NCBI GenBank assembly: GCA_965203605.1
Contig: OZ241902.1
Span: 3,782,001-3,846,000 of the forward strand
Direction of reading: 5' to 3'
Source of the DNA: JAPOUP01 sp965203605
GTDB lineage: Bacteria; Pseudomonadota; Alphaproteobacteria; Rhodobacterales; Rhodobacteraceae
Length of the DNA: 64,000 bases
The notes beneath the pieces are model-generated. The model searched no databases, was not told where the DNA came from, and saw only the letters and a program-made list of their open reading frames with translations. Positions 1 to 9,294 of this stretch are shown piece after piece. The position numbers were made by a program, and so were the translations under genes. Position 1 is the stretch's first letter; every line of letters begins with the position of its first letter.

Positions 1-64
1 GGATCAAGTAGTAACGATCTTATTTCCGAGGTCCAAGCCAGGAAATTCAACCAATGGCGTAGAC

Positions 65-689
65 TCATCTCTCAGGAGCACCGTGAGTTAGGCCACATTC
101 CTCGTAGATCACAATGATCCGCCCATCCGCAAGTGCCGCGGAAATCGCATCATCCACCGAATGGGAGAGAGGTCTGTAAGCGAAATGAACGCCAACTCCG
201 CGTGCCCATTTGCAGACAGCGAACCCCGGCAATGGCGGAAGACGTACCGCAAGGCCGTTTGAGAGGCCATGTTTCATCTGGGCTGGCGCGGCTCATGGCC
301 GCCATGACCTCTCCTGAGTCGAGCGCATCCATCGCTGTGGAGGTGCTGGGCAGGCGACGAACGTTGCGGGGCATCTGACCGCCGGCAAAGCTCGAGAGAT
401 AGAAATCCGAGATCGAATCGTTCTCCACCGCGACGCTGTCGAAACGGAAATGAGGTACGGTTGGACCGCAATCAGGATAGTCGTCTTCACGGGTTGCGAT
501 CGCGATTCTCTCGTTTGCATACTGTCCGGTGAAGACAACCTGCTCGACCCGGCAGGTAAAGGCACTGTTGTTAGGCACGCGCATCATCACGTTCGACATT
601 CGGCCGCCGGTTGGCGGACCCTTCCAGATGGCGTTCGTCCCGACCATGCTCGGCCGGTGGGTTTCGAACTGACTGAGGGGGATACACAT
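65..689 (-). pseudogene. Eroded ORF pair, possibly a quinoprotein-associated periplasmic binding protein
   Basis: Two minus-strand reading frames (150-689 and 65-277) appear to belong together across a frameshift near 280. The downstream piece ends with DGRIIVIYEECGLTHGAPE, and the upstream piece carries AMDALDSGEVMAA. This pattern (a DAL-x-SGEV segment, then an alpha-helical C-terminus ending in YxxxGL) faintly resembles periplasmic solute-binding proteins of the SBP_bac_3 type that accompany PQQ dehydrogenase genes. The neighbouring relic at 678-930 belongs to the same kind of locus, which supports the idea. No intact start-to-stop gene is visible and the family assignment is weak. Confidence 0.25.
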
Positions 690-930
690 GCGTTTGTCGC
701 ACTTGGGCCATCAAACCATGTCGCCGTTGCGAATGCGGTGACCTACGAGGTCGAGGACTATATCCTCGTCGGGCGTCGGATATGGCATATGGCTTTCGCC
801 CGATAAAGCGCTCCTCTTCACGACGAATGGAGTATCCGGCGACGTGACGGTGATCGATGTCGCGCGTCGAGAAGCAATCAAGACCATCAAGGTGGGGCGT
901 TTCTCTTGGGGCGCGGCGCTCAGACCCTAA
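678..930 (+). pseudogene. Remnant of PQQ-catabolism-associated YVTN beta-propeller protein (C-terminal blades)
   Basis: The plus strand encodes HAFVALGPSNHVAVANA, then VEDYILVGRRIWHMAF. After a frameshift near 800 it continues with LLFTTNGVSGDVTVIDVA and IKTIKVGRFSWG, ending at TAA 928-930. These are the last blades of YVTN/40-residue beta-propeller proteins found next to PQQ-dependent alcohol dehydrogenases. No upstream blades are recognisable, so this is a frameshifted 3' fragment. Such proteins are periplasmic and their exact role is not settled. The fragment is useful as a marker that a quinoprotein locus once stood here. Confidence 0.7.
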
Positions 931-948
931 GCCAACAGAAAGGATGAC

Positions 949-1010
949 GTGAATTCACCTACGACTACCGCTGCGATCCTGGCACTTGCCGCAACTCCGG
1001 CACTCGCAGA
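949..1010 (+). pseudogene. Signal-peptide fragment of a lost secreted protein
   Basis: Seventeen bases after the propeller relic a GTG at 949, preceded by an AAAGGATG Shine-Dalgarno-like stretch, opens a frame reading TTTAAILALAATPALAEPQ. This looks like the hydrophobic core and AxA cleavage site of a Sec signal peptide. The residues after the cleavage site do not resemble a mature protein and the frame is soon lost. It is probably the 5' end of the next gene of the former quinoprotein locus. The stretch from about 1010 to 1339 holds nothing else recognisable. Confidence 0.35.
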
Positions 1011-1339
1011 GCCGCAACGAAGTGACGGCAATTCAAACGAGACCTGCCGTCGGCTGTCATCATCGGTTTCCGGAGGATCAGTGAGGCTCGGATGCCCCGG
1101 GATCCCTGGAATCTGGAAATGGGGCCTCGAATGTCATTTGAGCCGGAGTTCCGCGCAGGCAGCGGACCACGGGTCCTTATGCAGTCGGTCATGCGTCCTG
1201 TGGCGGGCATGACACCCGACATATGGGGCAACTCCTTGATTGCTTCAGGTCAAGATTTCATGGGTTAAACTTCAAGCTTGAAATAGAATCCAAACTGAGC
1301 CAGCCTCTGATGGGAAATCGCAGGGAGAAGCGGGAATCC

Positions 1340-3634
1340 ATGCGGATTGCGTGTCTTGGAGCGGGGCCAGCGGGACTGTACTTCGCGATCTCGATGAAGC
1401 TGCGCGACCCATTGAACGAAGTTATCGTCATCAAGCGCAATAGAGCTGACGATACCTTCGGCTGGGGTGTGGTTCTTTCCGAAGAGACTCTGGAGAACCT
1501 GGTCAAGAATGACCCCATCAGCGCTGCCAGGATCAAGGAAAACTTTGCCTATTGGGCCGACATCGCGCTGCACTACAGGGGCGAGCGAATTGTTTCATCC
1601 GGTCATGGATTTTGCGGCATTGGCCGGAAACGGCTCCTGATCCTTTTGCAGGAGCGGGCGCGAGACCTTGGCGTGAAACTGCAGTTCGAGACCGAGATCG
1701 AAAGTGCGGAGGCCTATCGTGCGGATCATGACGTTGTCGTCGCTGCCGACGGTCTCAATTCCAGGACACGCATGCTCTACGCGGATACGATGAAGCCCGA
1801 TGTGGATGAGCGGCTGTGCCATTTCGTCTGGCTAGGCACGCATCAGACCTTTGCTGACGCTTTCACGTTCGTTTTCGAGGAAACAGAGCATGGGTGGGTT
1901 TGGGCACATGCCTACCAGTTCGATACCGACACCGCGACGTTTATTGTCGAATGCGCACAGGATACCTTTGACGCCTGGGGCTTTGGCGGGATGAGCCAGG
2001 CTGAATCCATCGCGGTCTGCGAAGGGATTTTCAGGGATCATCTGGGCGGTCATGCCCTTATGACCAACGCCAACCACATTCGCGGGTCGGCCTGGCTGCG
2101 CTTTCCGCGAGTGCTATGCGAAAAGTGGCACCATGGCAACGTTGTCCTCCTAGGCGATGCGGCGGCGACTGCACATTTCTCCGTCGGGTCTGGCACGAAG
2201 CTGGCACTGGAAAGCGCAGTCGCCTTGGCCGACCTTCTGCATACCGAGCCTGACATGGGCGCGGCTTTTTCACGTTACGAGAATGAACGGCGGCTTCAGG
2301 TCCTTCGCCTGCAATCGGCGGCCCGGAACTCGCTGGAGTGGTTCGAAACGGTTGAGCGCTACCTCGGGCTCGATCCGGTTCAGTTCAACTACTCCATGCT
2401 AACGCGGAGCCAACGCATCAGTCACGAGAACCTGCGCGACCGTGACCGGGCGTGGTTGGAAAGTGCCGAGCGCTGGTTTATGGATCAGGCTGGGTGCAGG
2501 CCGGACGCACCGCTGCGACCGCCGATGTTTGCGCCCTTCAAATTGCGCGACATGGAACTGAAGAATCGCATCGTTGTCTCACCGATGGCGCAGTATAAGG
2601 CCAAGGATGGTTGCCCGACCGACTGGCATCTTGTGCATTACGGCGAGCGTGCGAAGGGCGGTGCCGGGCTCGTTTACACCGAAATGACCTGCGTAAGCGC
2701 GGAAGGGCGCATCACGCCCGGTTGCCCAGTGCTTTGCGCACCCGAACATGAGGCGGCGTGGGCGCGCCTGACAGCCTTTGTACACGCGCGCACCGATGCC
2801 AGGATCTGCTGCCAGATCGGTCATTCGGGGCGCAAGGGCTCGACCCAGCTTGGCTGGGAAAGAATGGATCGGCCGCTGACGCGGGGGAATTGGGATCTGG
2901 TCAGTGCCTCCGCCCTGCCATGGTCGGATGAGAACGCGACGCCGCGGGAAATCACTCTCACGGAGTTGGCGACGATCAAGGCTGAGTTCGTCGCCTCTGC
3001 CGAAATGGCAGACCGTGCGGGTTTCGATATGATCGAATTGCATGCGGCGCACGGCTATTTGATCTCTTCCTTCCTATCGCCCGTCTCGAACGTCCGCACC
3101 GACGCCTATGGCGGATCAATGGAAAACCGCCTCCGGTGGCCGGTGGAGGTGTTTGCGGCGATGCGCGCGGCTTGGCCGTCGGAAAAGCCCACGTCGGTCC
3201 GAATCTCGGCCAACGATAGGGTGGGCGAGGCTGGAGTGACGCCAGAGGATGCGGTTCAGGTCGCCAAGGCGTTTTGGGACGCGGGTGCGGACCTGATCGA
3301 CGTGTCTGCCGGGCAAACCTCTGTGGATGCCAAACCGGTCTATGGCCGTATGTTCCAGACGCCGTTTTCCGACCGCATTCGGAACGAGGCAGGCATTCGC
3401 AACATGGCCGTGGGCAACATCTATGAAGCGGATCACGCCAATTCTATCCTGATGGCAGGTCGGGCGGATCTTGTGGCTGTGGGGCGGCCTCATCTCGCCG
3501 ATCCATATTGGACGCTCCGCGAGGCCCGCAGGATCGGCGACCGCGCCGCTCCCGATTGGCCACTACCCTATCTCGCCGGACGCGACCAGGCTTGGCGGTT
3601 GGCTGCTCGGGAAGCGGAGATGTTGCGGGCATGA
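1340..3634 (+). CDS. 2-Aminobenzoyl-CoA monooxygenase/reductase (flavin hydroxylase fused to Old Yellow Enzyme domain)
   Basis: The 764-residue protein has an N-terminal FAD hydroxylase domain (GAGPAG near residue 8; second FAD motif NVVLLGDAAA near 265) and, from about residue 391, a complete Old Yellow Enzyme reductase domain (FAPFKLRDMELKNR at the start; AAHGYLISSFLSP near 560). Known members hydroxylate and then reduce the ring of CoA-activated 2-aminobenzoate; the salicylyl-CoA 5-hydroxylase name is given to close relatives. ATG 1340 was chosen because the Rossmann strand MRIACLGAGPAG begins there and the length fits the family; the frame is open upstream to 1223. It heads an operon whose next gene overlaps by ATGA. 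The adjacent CoA ligase and the convergent kynureninase favour the 2-aminobenzoyl-CoA reading over the salicylyl-CoA one. Confidence 0.88.
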   Translation: MRIACLGAGPAGLYFAISMKLRDPLNEVIVIKRNRADDTFGWGVVLSEETLENLVKNDPISAARIKENFAYWADIALHYRGERIVSSGHGFCGIGRKRLLILLQERARDLGVKLQFETEIESAEAYRADHDVVVAADGLNSRTRMLYADTMKPDVDERLCHFVWLGTHQTFADAFTFVFEETEHGWVWAHAYQFDTDTATFIVECAQDTFDAWGFGGMSQAESIAVCEGIFRDHLGGHALMTNANHIRGSAWLRFPRVLCEKWHHGNVVLLGDAAATAHFSVGSGTKLALESAVALADLLHTEPDMGAAFSRYENERRLQVLRLQSAARNSLEWFETVERYLGLDPVQFNYSMLTRSQRISHENLRDRDRAWLESAERWFMDQAGCRPDAPLRPPMFAPFKLRDMELKNRIVVSPMAQYKAKDGCPTDWHLVHYGERAKGGAGLVYTEMTCVSAEGRITPGCPVLCAPEHEAAWARLTAFVHARTDARICCQIGHSGRKGSTQLGWERMDRPLTRGNWDLVSASALPWSDENATPREITLTELATIKAEFVASAEMADRAGFDMIELHAAHGYLISSFLSPVSNVRTDAYGGSMENRLRWPVEVFAAMRAAWPSEKPTSVRISANDRVGEAGVTPEDAVQVAKAFWDAGADLIDVSAGQTSVDAKPVYGRMFQTPFSDRIRNEAGIRNMAVGNIYEADHANSILMAGRADLVAVGRPHLADPYWTLREARRIGDRAAPDWPLPYLAGRDQAWRLAAREAEMLRA

Positions 3635-4371
3635 GCATGGGCCGTCATATCGTGATCACTGGCGGTGGCTCGGGCGTCGGCGCAGCAACCGCCATGGCGT
3701 TTGCCGCAAGTGGTGCAAAAGTCACCATCATGGGGCGGCGCGTTCAGCCGCTGAAGGCGCAGGGCCTGCCTCATGCGCGTTGCGATGTGACGGATCGGGC
3801 CAGCGTGGCGGAGGCTTTCGAGGAAGCCCGCCGGACGAACGGCCCCATCTTCGGCGTCATTGCCAGCGCGGGGGCGGTTCATTCGGTTCCATTCGAAAGG
3901 ATGACAGCAGATGACCTTGACACCATGATCTCCGTCAATCTTGCGGGTGTGATCAACGTGTGGCAGGCCGCGCTGCCCGATATGAAGGCGAAGGGCGCTG
4001 GTCGGCTGCTTGCGATTTCCTCCACGGCTGGGCTGAGGGGTTACGCCTATGTCAGCGCCTATTGCGCGGCCAAGCATGCCGTCCTCGGGCTGACCCGTGC
4101 GGTGGCGAAGGAGCTGGCCAGAACCGGTATCACAGTGAACGCGATCTGCCCAGGATTTGTCGAGACCCCGTTGCTGGACAGCTCCATAGCAAACATTGCA
4201 GCCAAGACTGGAATGAGCCGGGAGGACGCTGCCGGGGCGCTCAGGGCGAACAACCCGCAAGGGCGTTTCGTTCAGCCCGAGGAGGTGGCCGAGGCCGCGC
4301 TTTGGCTGGCGAGCGATGGTGCGTCTGCGGTCAACGGCCATGCCCTGGCCCTGTCGGGGGGAGAGATATGA
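3631..4371 (+). CDS. SDR-family NAD(P)-dependent oxidoreductase of the anthranilate operon
   Basis: This 246-residue short-chain dehydrogenase shows the cofactor motif TGGGSGVG near residue 11, the catalytic serine in AISSTAG and the YxxxK pair in YCAAKHA, followed by NAICPGFVETP. It probably oxidises or reduces a 3-hydroxy/oxoacyl-CoA intermediate after ring reduction, by analogy with the azoarcal 2-aminobenzoyl-CoA pathway; the exact substrate cannot be read from sequence. ATG 3631 overlaps the previous stop (ATGA), and its own stop overlaps the MarR start in the same way, so translation is likely coupled. Longer upstream starts in this frame lie inside the monooxygenase gene and are unlikely. 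Confidence 0.88.
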   Translation: MSMGRHIVITGGGSGVGAATAMAFAASGAKVTIMGRRVQPLKAQGLPHARCDVTDRASVAEAFEEARRTNGPIFGVIASAGAVHSVPFERMTADDLDTMISVNLAGVINVWQAALPDMKAKGAGRLLAISSTAGLRGYAYVSAYCAAKHAVLGLTRAVAKELARTGITVNAICPGFVETPLLDSSIANIAAKTGMSREDAAGALRANNPQGRFVQPEEVAEAALWLASDGASAVNGHALALSGGEI

Positions 4372-4835
4372 ACACTGATCCAAAACGGTCAGGGGATCCC
4401 GCATCGAAGACCCGCCTTCGGCTCTGGCTGAAGCTGCTGAAGGGCACAGGCCAGACCGAGACGGCGTTGCGGCGCAAACTGCGTGACGACCATGGCACGA
4501 CATTGCCAAGATTCGACGTCATGGCGGCATTGGCACGGCATCCGCAGGGCCTGAAAATGAGTGCGCCGTCGAGCTACCTACGGGTCTCCAATGGCAAGGT
4601 CACCGGGATCGTCGATCGTCTGACCGAGGAAGGGCTCGCCTTGCGGGTAGCGGTAAAGGGCGACCGGCGTAAGCATGTTGCGCGGCTCACCCCCAAGGGG
4701 CGGCAGGCCCTTTCCGACCTTGCCATGCGGCACGAGAGATGGGTCGATGCGCTTCTGGGCGACCTGAGCGCGGCGTCGGCGGAAACGGTTCCCGGGATCC
4801 TTTCGGGTGTGAGCGATCCGGAGGGTGCGAAATGA
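4368..4835 (+). CDS. MarR-family transcriptional regulator
   Basis: A 155-residue winged-helix protein. The recognition-helix region reads RVSNGKVTGIVDRL, followed by the wing (KGDRRKHVARLTPKGR). MarR proteins are dimeric repressors commonly released by aromatic acids or their CoA thioesters. Its position inside the operon, with ATGA overlaps on both sides, suggests it controls this operon autogenously, probably in response to an anthranilate-derived ligand; that is inference. ATG 4368 was chosen because it couples to the SDR stop; a longer open frame upstream simply shadows the SDR gene. Confidence 0.88.
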   Translation: MNTDPKRSGDPASKTRLRLWLKLLKGTGQTETALRRKLRDDHGTTLPRFDVMAALARHPQGLKMSAPSSYLRVSNGKVTGIVDRLTEEGLALRVAVKGDRRKHVARLTPKGRQALSDLAMRHERWVDALLGDLSAASAETVPGILSGVSDPEGAK

Positions 4836-5635
4836 GTCTTCCTGCACCTGTCCGTTTCCGATGCGAGATCGAGGGCGGCATCGCGAGAATCGCGCATGAC
4901 CGGCCCGAGCGGAAAAACCCCTTTACCTTCGAGAGCTATGCCGAGATGCGGGACTGGTTTCGCGGATTGGTCTATGAGGACGGCATTCATGCCGTCGTGA
5001 TACTCCCCAATGGTGGTAACTTCAGTTCAGGCGGGGATGTGCATGAAATTATCGGCCCGCTAACGAGGATGTCGATGACGGAGTTGTTGGCGTTCACCCG
5101 GATGACGGGCGATCTGGTCAAGGCTATGGTACATTGCGGCAAGCCGATCATCGCCGCTGTCGATGGTGTCTGCGCGGGTGCGGGTGCGATCATGGCCATG
5201 GCAAGCGACATGCGGATTGCCGGGCCTGATGCCAAGGTCGCCTTCCTGTTCAATCGCGTGGGGCTGGCCGGATGCGATATGGGTGCCTGTGCGATGCTTC
5301 CCCGCATCATCGGGCAGGGCCGCGCGGCGGAACTGCTCTACACCGGGCGTACGCTGCATGCCGAGGAAGGCGAACGCTGGGGGTTCTTCAATCGGGTGAC
5401 TTCTACGGAGGCCCTTGCGATGGAGGCGTCGGAACTCGCCGAGCGGATCGTCGCGGGGCCGACCTTCGCCAATTCGATGACAAAGACCATGTTGGCGCAG
5501 GAATGGAACATGAGCCTCGATCAGGCCATTGAGGCCGAGGCGCAGGCGCAGGCCATCTGCATGCAGGGCCGAGACTTCACCCGAGCTTACGAGGCCTTTG
5601 TCGCCAAGGAAAAACCTGTGTTTGAGGGCGACTGA
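4832..5635 (+). CDS. Enoyl-CoA hydratase family protein
   Basis: The 267-residue crotonase-fold protein has the oxyanion-hole segments NGGNFSSGGDVHEI and CAGAGAIMAMASDMRIA. In place of the usual proximal glutamate loop it has NRVGLAGCDMGACAMLPR, which I associate with the subgroup that travels with 2-aminobenzoyl-CoA genes. It should hydrate, or otherwise process, the alicyclic enoyl-CoA formed by the monooxygenase/reductase. It starts at ATG 4832 within the MarR stop (ATGA), and its TGA overlaps the next start (TGATG), so it lies in the same translationally coupled chain. Confidence 0.88.
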   Translation: MSLPAPVRFRCEIEGGIARIAHDRPERKNPFTFESYAEMRDWFRGLVYEDGIHAVVILPNGGNFSSGGDVHEIIGPLTRMSMTELLAFTRMTGDLVKAMVHCGKPIIAAVDGVCAGAGAIMAMASDMRIAGPDAKVAFLFNRVGLAGCDMGACAMLPRIIGQGRAAELLYTGRTLHAEEGERWGFFNRVTSTEALAMEASELAERIVAGPTFANSMTKTMLAQEWNMSLDQAIEAEAQAQAICMQGRDFTRAYEAFVAKEKPVFEGD

Positions 5636-6792
5636 TGGCGGATCGCACGTTTCTGGACTGGCCATTCCTTGACGAGGTGCATCGGGCCTGGGCGGAGGAG
5701 GTCGAGGCCTTTGCGGCTTCGCTCCGCGTGGATCACGTCGACACGGACGCCGCCTGCCGCCGCCTGGTGCAGGCGATGGGAGCGGCCGGGCTCCTGCGTG
5801 TCACGGGTGACGCGGAGGGTGCGCTGAGCGTTCGCCACCTATGCCTCGCACGCGAAATCCTCGCTCGCCATGATGGTCTGGCGGATTTCAGCTTTGCCAT
5901 GCAAGGTTTGGGAACAGGGGCAATCTCGATCTTCGGATCAGAGGCGCAAAGGCAGGCCTGGCTACCCAGGACAACGTCGGGTCAGGCGATTGCCGCGTTC
6001 GCCCTGACCGAACCGCAGTCGGGCTCGGATGTCGCCAACTCGACGATGACCGCGGCCCGCAGCGGAGACCACTTTGTTCTTAACGGTGAAAAGACCTGGA
6101 TTTCCAACGGCGGCATTGCCGATGTGTATACGCTATTTGCGCGTAGTGAGGACGCACCGGGCACACGGGGTCTTTCCGCCTTTGTTGTCACGCCGGATGT
6201 GCCCGGGTTTGAGGTGGCCGAAAGATTGGACACAATTGCGCCGCATCCCCTTGCCACCCTGCGCTTCACGGATTGCCGCATCCCGGCAGAGGCAATGATC
6301 GGAGCGCCCGGTGCCGGTTTCAGGATCGCCATGGCGGTTCTGGACGTCTTCCGGACGACGGTGGCGGCAGCGGCGCTTGGATTTGCGCGCCGTGCGCTGG
6401 ACGAGGCTCTTGGCCGTGTGACAGTCCGCCAGATCCATGGGTCGCCCCTGTTTGACCTGCAGATGGCACAAGGACACATCGCGGACATGTCGCTGGATGT
6501 CGATGCCGCGGCCCTTCTGACCTACCGCGCCGCCTGGGTCAAGGATCAGGGCGCACCCCGCATCACGCGCGAGGCGGCGATGGCAAAGCTGTTCTCGACA
6601 GAGCAGGCGCAGATTGTGATCGACAAGGCGGTACAGCTCTTCGGCGCCGAAGGTGTTCGCTCGGGCACTTCCGTCGAAACGCTCTACCGGGAAATCCGGG
6701 CGCTGCGCATCTACGAGGGGGCAAGTGACGTGCAAAGGGTGATCATCGCGCGCCAGACACTTGGCGCTTACGAGGGAGAGTACACATGTTGA
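5635..6792 (+). CDS. Acyl-CoA dehydrogenase family protein
   Basis: A 385-residue FAD-dependent acyl-CoA dehydrogenase. The flavin/substrate signature FALTEPQSGSDVANS and NGEKTWISNGG are present, and the C-terminal IYEGASDVQRVIIARQ holds the expected catalytic glutamate (about residue 361). It would introduce a double bond into a ring-reduced or ring-opened CoA intermediate, passing electrons to ETF. The start overlaps the enoyl-CoA hydratase stop by one base, and its 3' end overlaps the CoA-ligase start by 7 bases. Length is normal and no lesions are seen. Confidence 0.88.
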   Translation: MADRTFLDWPFLDEVHRAWAEEVEAFAASLRVDHVDTDAACRRLVQAMGAAGLLRVTGDAEGALSVRHLCLAREILARHDGLADFSFAMQGLGTGAISIFGSEAQRQAWLPRTTSGQAIAAFALTEPQSGSDVANSTMTAARSGDHFVLNGEKTWISNGGIADVYTLFARSEDAPGTRGLSAFVVTPDVPGFEVAERLDTIAPHPLATLRFTDCRIPAEAMIGAPGAGFRIAMAVLDVFRTTVAAAALGFARRALDEALGRVTVRQIHGSPLFDLQMAQGHIADMSLDVDAAALLTYRAAWVKDQGAPRITREAAMAKLFSTEQAQIVIDKAVQLFGAEGVRSGTSVETLYREIRALRIYEGASDVQRVIIARQTLGAYEGEYTC

Positions 6793-8417
6793 GTCCATCC
6801 GCACATGTCGACACATTTTCCCGCGATAATCTTCCGCCGTCCGGGCAATGGCCCGAATTCAGGCTGGATGGCTTCGACTATCCGGCGTTTCTAAACGCGG
6901 GTTGTGAACTCACCGATGCGATGGTCGAGAGAGGGTTCGGTGACCATACGGCGCTCATCGGTAACGGGCGGCAGCGCACCTACAAGGAACTCAGCGACTG
7001 GACCAACCGGCTGGCCCATGCGCTGGTCGATGATCTGGGCATAAGGCCGGGTAACCGAGTGCTGATCCGGTCGGCCAACAATCCGGCCATGGTGGCCTGT
7101 TGGCTGGCCGCGACCAAGGTGGGTGCTGTTGTCGTCAACACCATGCCGATGCTGCGTGCGGCGGAACTGTCGAAATACGTGGATAAGGCGGAAATCCGTT
7201 TCGCGCTGTGCGACACGCGCCTGATGGAGGAGATGGAGGCCTGCGCGACATTGTCTCCCCATCTCAAGCGCGTTGTGGGTTTTGACGGCACATCCAATCA
7301 TGACGCTGAGTTGGATCGGCTGGCGCTTGAAAAACCGGTTCGGTTCGAAGCAATTCCAACCGGCCGCGATGATGTGGCGTTGTTGGGCTTTACCTCCGGC
7401 TCGACAGGCGAGCCGAAGGCCACGATGCACTTTCACCGCGACCTGCTGATTGTTGCCGATGGCTATGCGAAGGAGGTGTTGGGCGTGACACCAGAGGACG
7501 TGTTTGTCGGCTCGCCCCCTTTGGCCTTCACGTTCGGCCTTGGAGGGCTTGCGATCTTTCCGCTGCGCTTTGGAGCGACGGCAACGTTGCTGGAACAGGC
7601 GACGCCACCGAGCATGATCGAGATCATCGAGAGGTATCGCGCAACGATCTGCTTTACCGCACCGACAGCCTATCGCGTCATGCTGGGCGCGATGGAGGAG
7701 GGCGCGGACCTATCAAGCCTCCGCGCCGCCGTCTCGGCCGGAGAGACCTTGCCGAAGCCCGTCTACGACGCCTGGATGGACCGGACGGGCAAACCGATTC
7801 TGGACGGTATCGGGGCGACCGAGATGCTGCATATCTTCATCTCCAATCGATTTGACGACCACCGGTCGGCCTGCACCGGCAAGCCTGTGACAGGGTATCA
7901 GGCTAAGGTGCTCGACGACGACGGGAACGATGTACCCGACGGCGAGGTTGGCAGACTCGCGGTGCGCGGCCCGACCGGGTGCCGCTATCTGAGGGATGAT
8001 CGTCAGGCGACCTACGTCAAGGATGGGTGGAACATCACCGGTGACAGCTTCATGCGCGATGTAGACGGCTATTTCCACTTTGCTGCGCGCAACGACGAAA
8101 TGATTGTCTCAGCGGGGTACAACATCGCGGGTCCAGAGGTTGAAGCCGCGCTTCTGGCCCATGAAGCTGTCAGCGAATGCGGCGTGGTTGGTGCGCCTGA
8201 TCGGGATCGAGGTCACATCGTTGAGGCACATATCGTTCTGAATCCGGGCTTTACGGGCGATGAGGCTTTGAAGAAAGTGTTGCAGGACCATACCAAAGCG
8301 ATGATTGCACCGTATAAGTATCCCCGGTCCATCCGCTTTCAGGATGACCTTCCCAAAACGCTGACAGGAAAGCTACAGCGATTCAAACTGAAAGGCATCC
8401 AGGGCCCCGGGAAATGA
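6786..8417 (+). CDS. 2-Aminobenzoate-CoA ligase (benzoate-CoA ligase family)
   Basis: The 543-residue adenylate-forming ligase carries the ATP-binding loop GFTSGSTGEPKA near residue 200, an ATEMLH motif near 340, the hinge region GWNITGD and the C-terminal catalytic lysine in TLTGKLQRFK (about Lys529). It activates an aromatic acid to its CoA ester at the cost of ATP. Anthranilate as substrate is inferred from the surrounding 2-aminobenzoyl-CoA genes and nearby kynureninase; benzoate or salicylate cannot be excluded from sequence alone. It is the last gene of the tightly overlapped block; an 80-bp gap separates it from the thioesterase. Confidence 0.88.
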   Translation: MLSPSAHVDTFSRDNLPPSGQWPEFRLDGFDYPAFLNAGCELTDAMVERGFGDHTALIGNGRQRTYKELSDWTNRLAHALVDDLGIRPGNRVLIRSANNPAMVACWLAATKVGAVVVNTMPMLRAAELSKYVDKAEIRFALCDTRLMEEMEACATLSPHLKRVVGFDGTSNHDAELDRLALEKPVRFEAIPTGRDDVALLGFTSGSTGEPKATMHFHRDLLIVADGYAKEVLGVTPEDVFVGSPPLAFTFGLGGLAIFPLRFGATATLLEQATPPSMIEIIERYRATICFTAPTAYRVMLGAMEEGADLSSLRAAVSAGETLPKPVYDAWMDRTGKPILDGIGATEMLHIFISNRFDDHRSACTGKPVTGYQAKVLDDDGNDVPDGEVGRLAVRGPTGCRYLRDDRQATYVKDGWNITGDSFMRDVDGYFHFAARNDEMIVSAGYNIAGPEVEAALLAHEAVSECGVVGAPDRDRGHIVEAHIVLNPGFTGDEALKKVLQDHTKAMIAPYKYPRSIRFQDDLPKTLTGKLQRFKLKGIQGPGK

Positions 8418-8497
8418 CGGCCGGGGTTATGTTCCGCACATGCCATCCGGGGCGGTTCACCGCTCGAATGGCTTCAGGAGTCCCCGGCATCTGATCC

Positions 8498-8902
8498 ATG
8501 TTCACCTACGCACAAAAGGTTCTGTTCAGACATTGCGATCCAGCCGGGATCGTTTTCTATCCGCGCTATTTCGAAATGATGAACGACTGCGTCGAGGCGT
8601 TCTTTGCAGAGGTGTTGAAAACCCCGTTCGAGGAACTTCACGAAGCGCATGCTGTCCCGACAGCGCAGATCGCAACGCGTTTTGCCGCGCCAAGCCGTCA
8701 TGGCGATCAACTCGTGCTGTCGTTCTGCGTAACAAAGGTCGGTCGAACCTCGGCCGATTACGCCATGTCGGCCACCTGCGAAGGCGAAACCAGGTTCGAA
8801 ACCACGGGCACCCTTATCTACGTGAACAGCGCGGGTCGTCCGACGCCTTGGCCCGACAGTCTACGAACCGCACTTTCAACGCAGGAGGACCTGCGAACAT
8901 GA
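8498..8902 (+). CDS. Acyl-CoA thioesterase, 4-hydroxybenzoyl-CoA thioesterase type
   Basis: The 134-residue protein is a single HotDog domain with FRHCDPAGIVFYPRYFEMM near residue 10; the aspartate in CDPAG is the catalytic residue of 4HBT-type thioesterases. It probably releases CoA from stalled aromatic intermediates of this operon or takes part in a late step. Its stop overlaps the RidA start (ATGA), so these two are coupled, while the preceding 80-bp gap may hold a separate ribosome-loading site. Confidence 0.88.
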   Translation: MFTYAQKVLFRHCDPAGIVFYPRYFEMMNDCVEAFFAEVLKTPFEELHEAHAVPTAQIATRFAAPSRHGDQLVLSFCVTKVGRTSADYAMSATCEGETRFETTGTLIYVNSAGRPTPWPDSLRTALSTQEDLRT

Positions 8903-9294
8903 CTCACAGGACAATTCACCCAGAGGGTTGGCTGCCCGCGAAAGGCTACGCGAACGGCGTATTAACCAAGGATGGTGTGCTGTACATCGGAGGACAGATC
9001 GGTTGGGATTCCAACAAGGAGTTTGTTAGTGACAGCTTCGTCACCCAGATGCGGCAGGCCCTGCGGAACATTGCGGATATCGTGCATGCAGCTGGTGGCG
9101 AGATCACCGACGTCACGCGGCTCACATGGTATGTGACCGACAAGACCGAGTATCTTGCGCATCAGAAGGAGGTCGGCGGAGCCTACCGTGCCGTCTTCGG
9201 CCGCCACTTCCCGGCGATGTCGGTCGTCGTGGTCGCGGGCCTTGTGGAGGACGCGGCGAAAGTTGAAATAGAGGCGACGGCGCATCTGTCGTAA
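8899..9294 (+). CDS. RidA family enamine/imine deaminase-like protein
   Basis: The 131-residue protein has the RidA/YjgF fold signature: LYIGGQIGWD near the N-terminus, QMRQALRNIADIVHAAGG, and a final AAKVEIEATAHLS. RidA proteins hydrolyse reactive enamine/imine intermediates. In this operon the natural target would be an imine produced when the amino-bearing ring is reduced, releasing ammonia; this is inference from context. ATG 8899 overlaps the thioesterase stop, and the longer upstream frame (from 8440) shadows that gene. Confidence 0.88.
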   Translation: MTHRTIHPEGWLPAKGYANGVLTKDGVLYIGGQIGWDSNKEFVSDSFVTQMRQALRNIADIVHAAGGEITDVTRLTWYVTDKTEYLAHQKEVGGAYRAVFGRHFPAMSVVVVAGLVEDAAKVEIEATAHLS

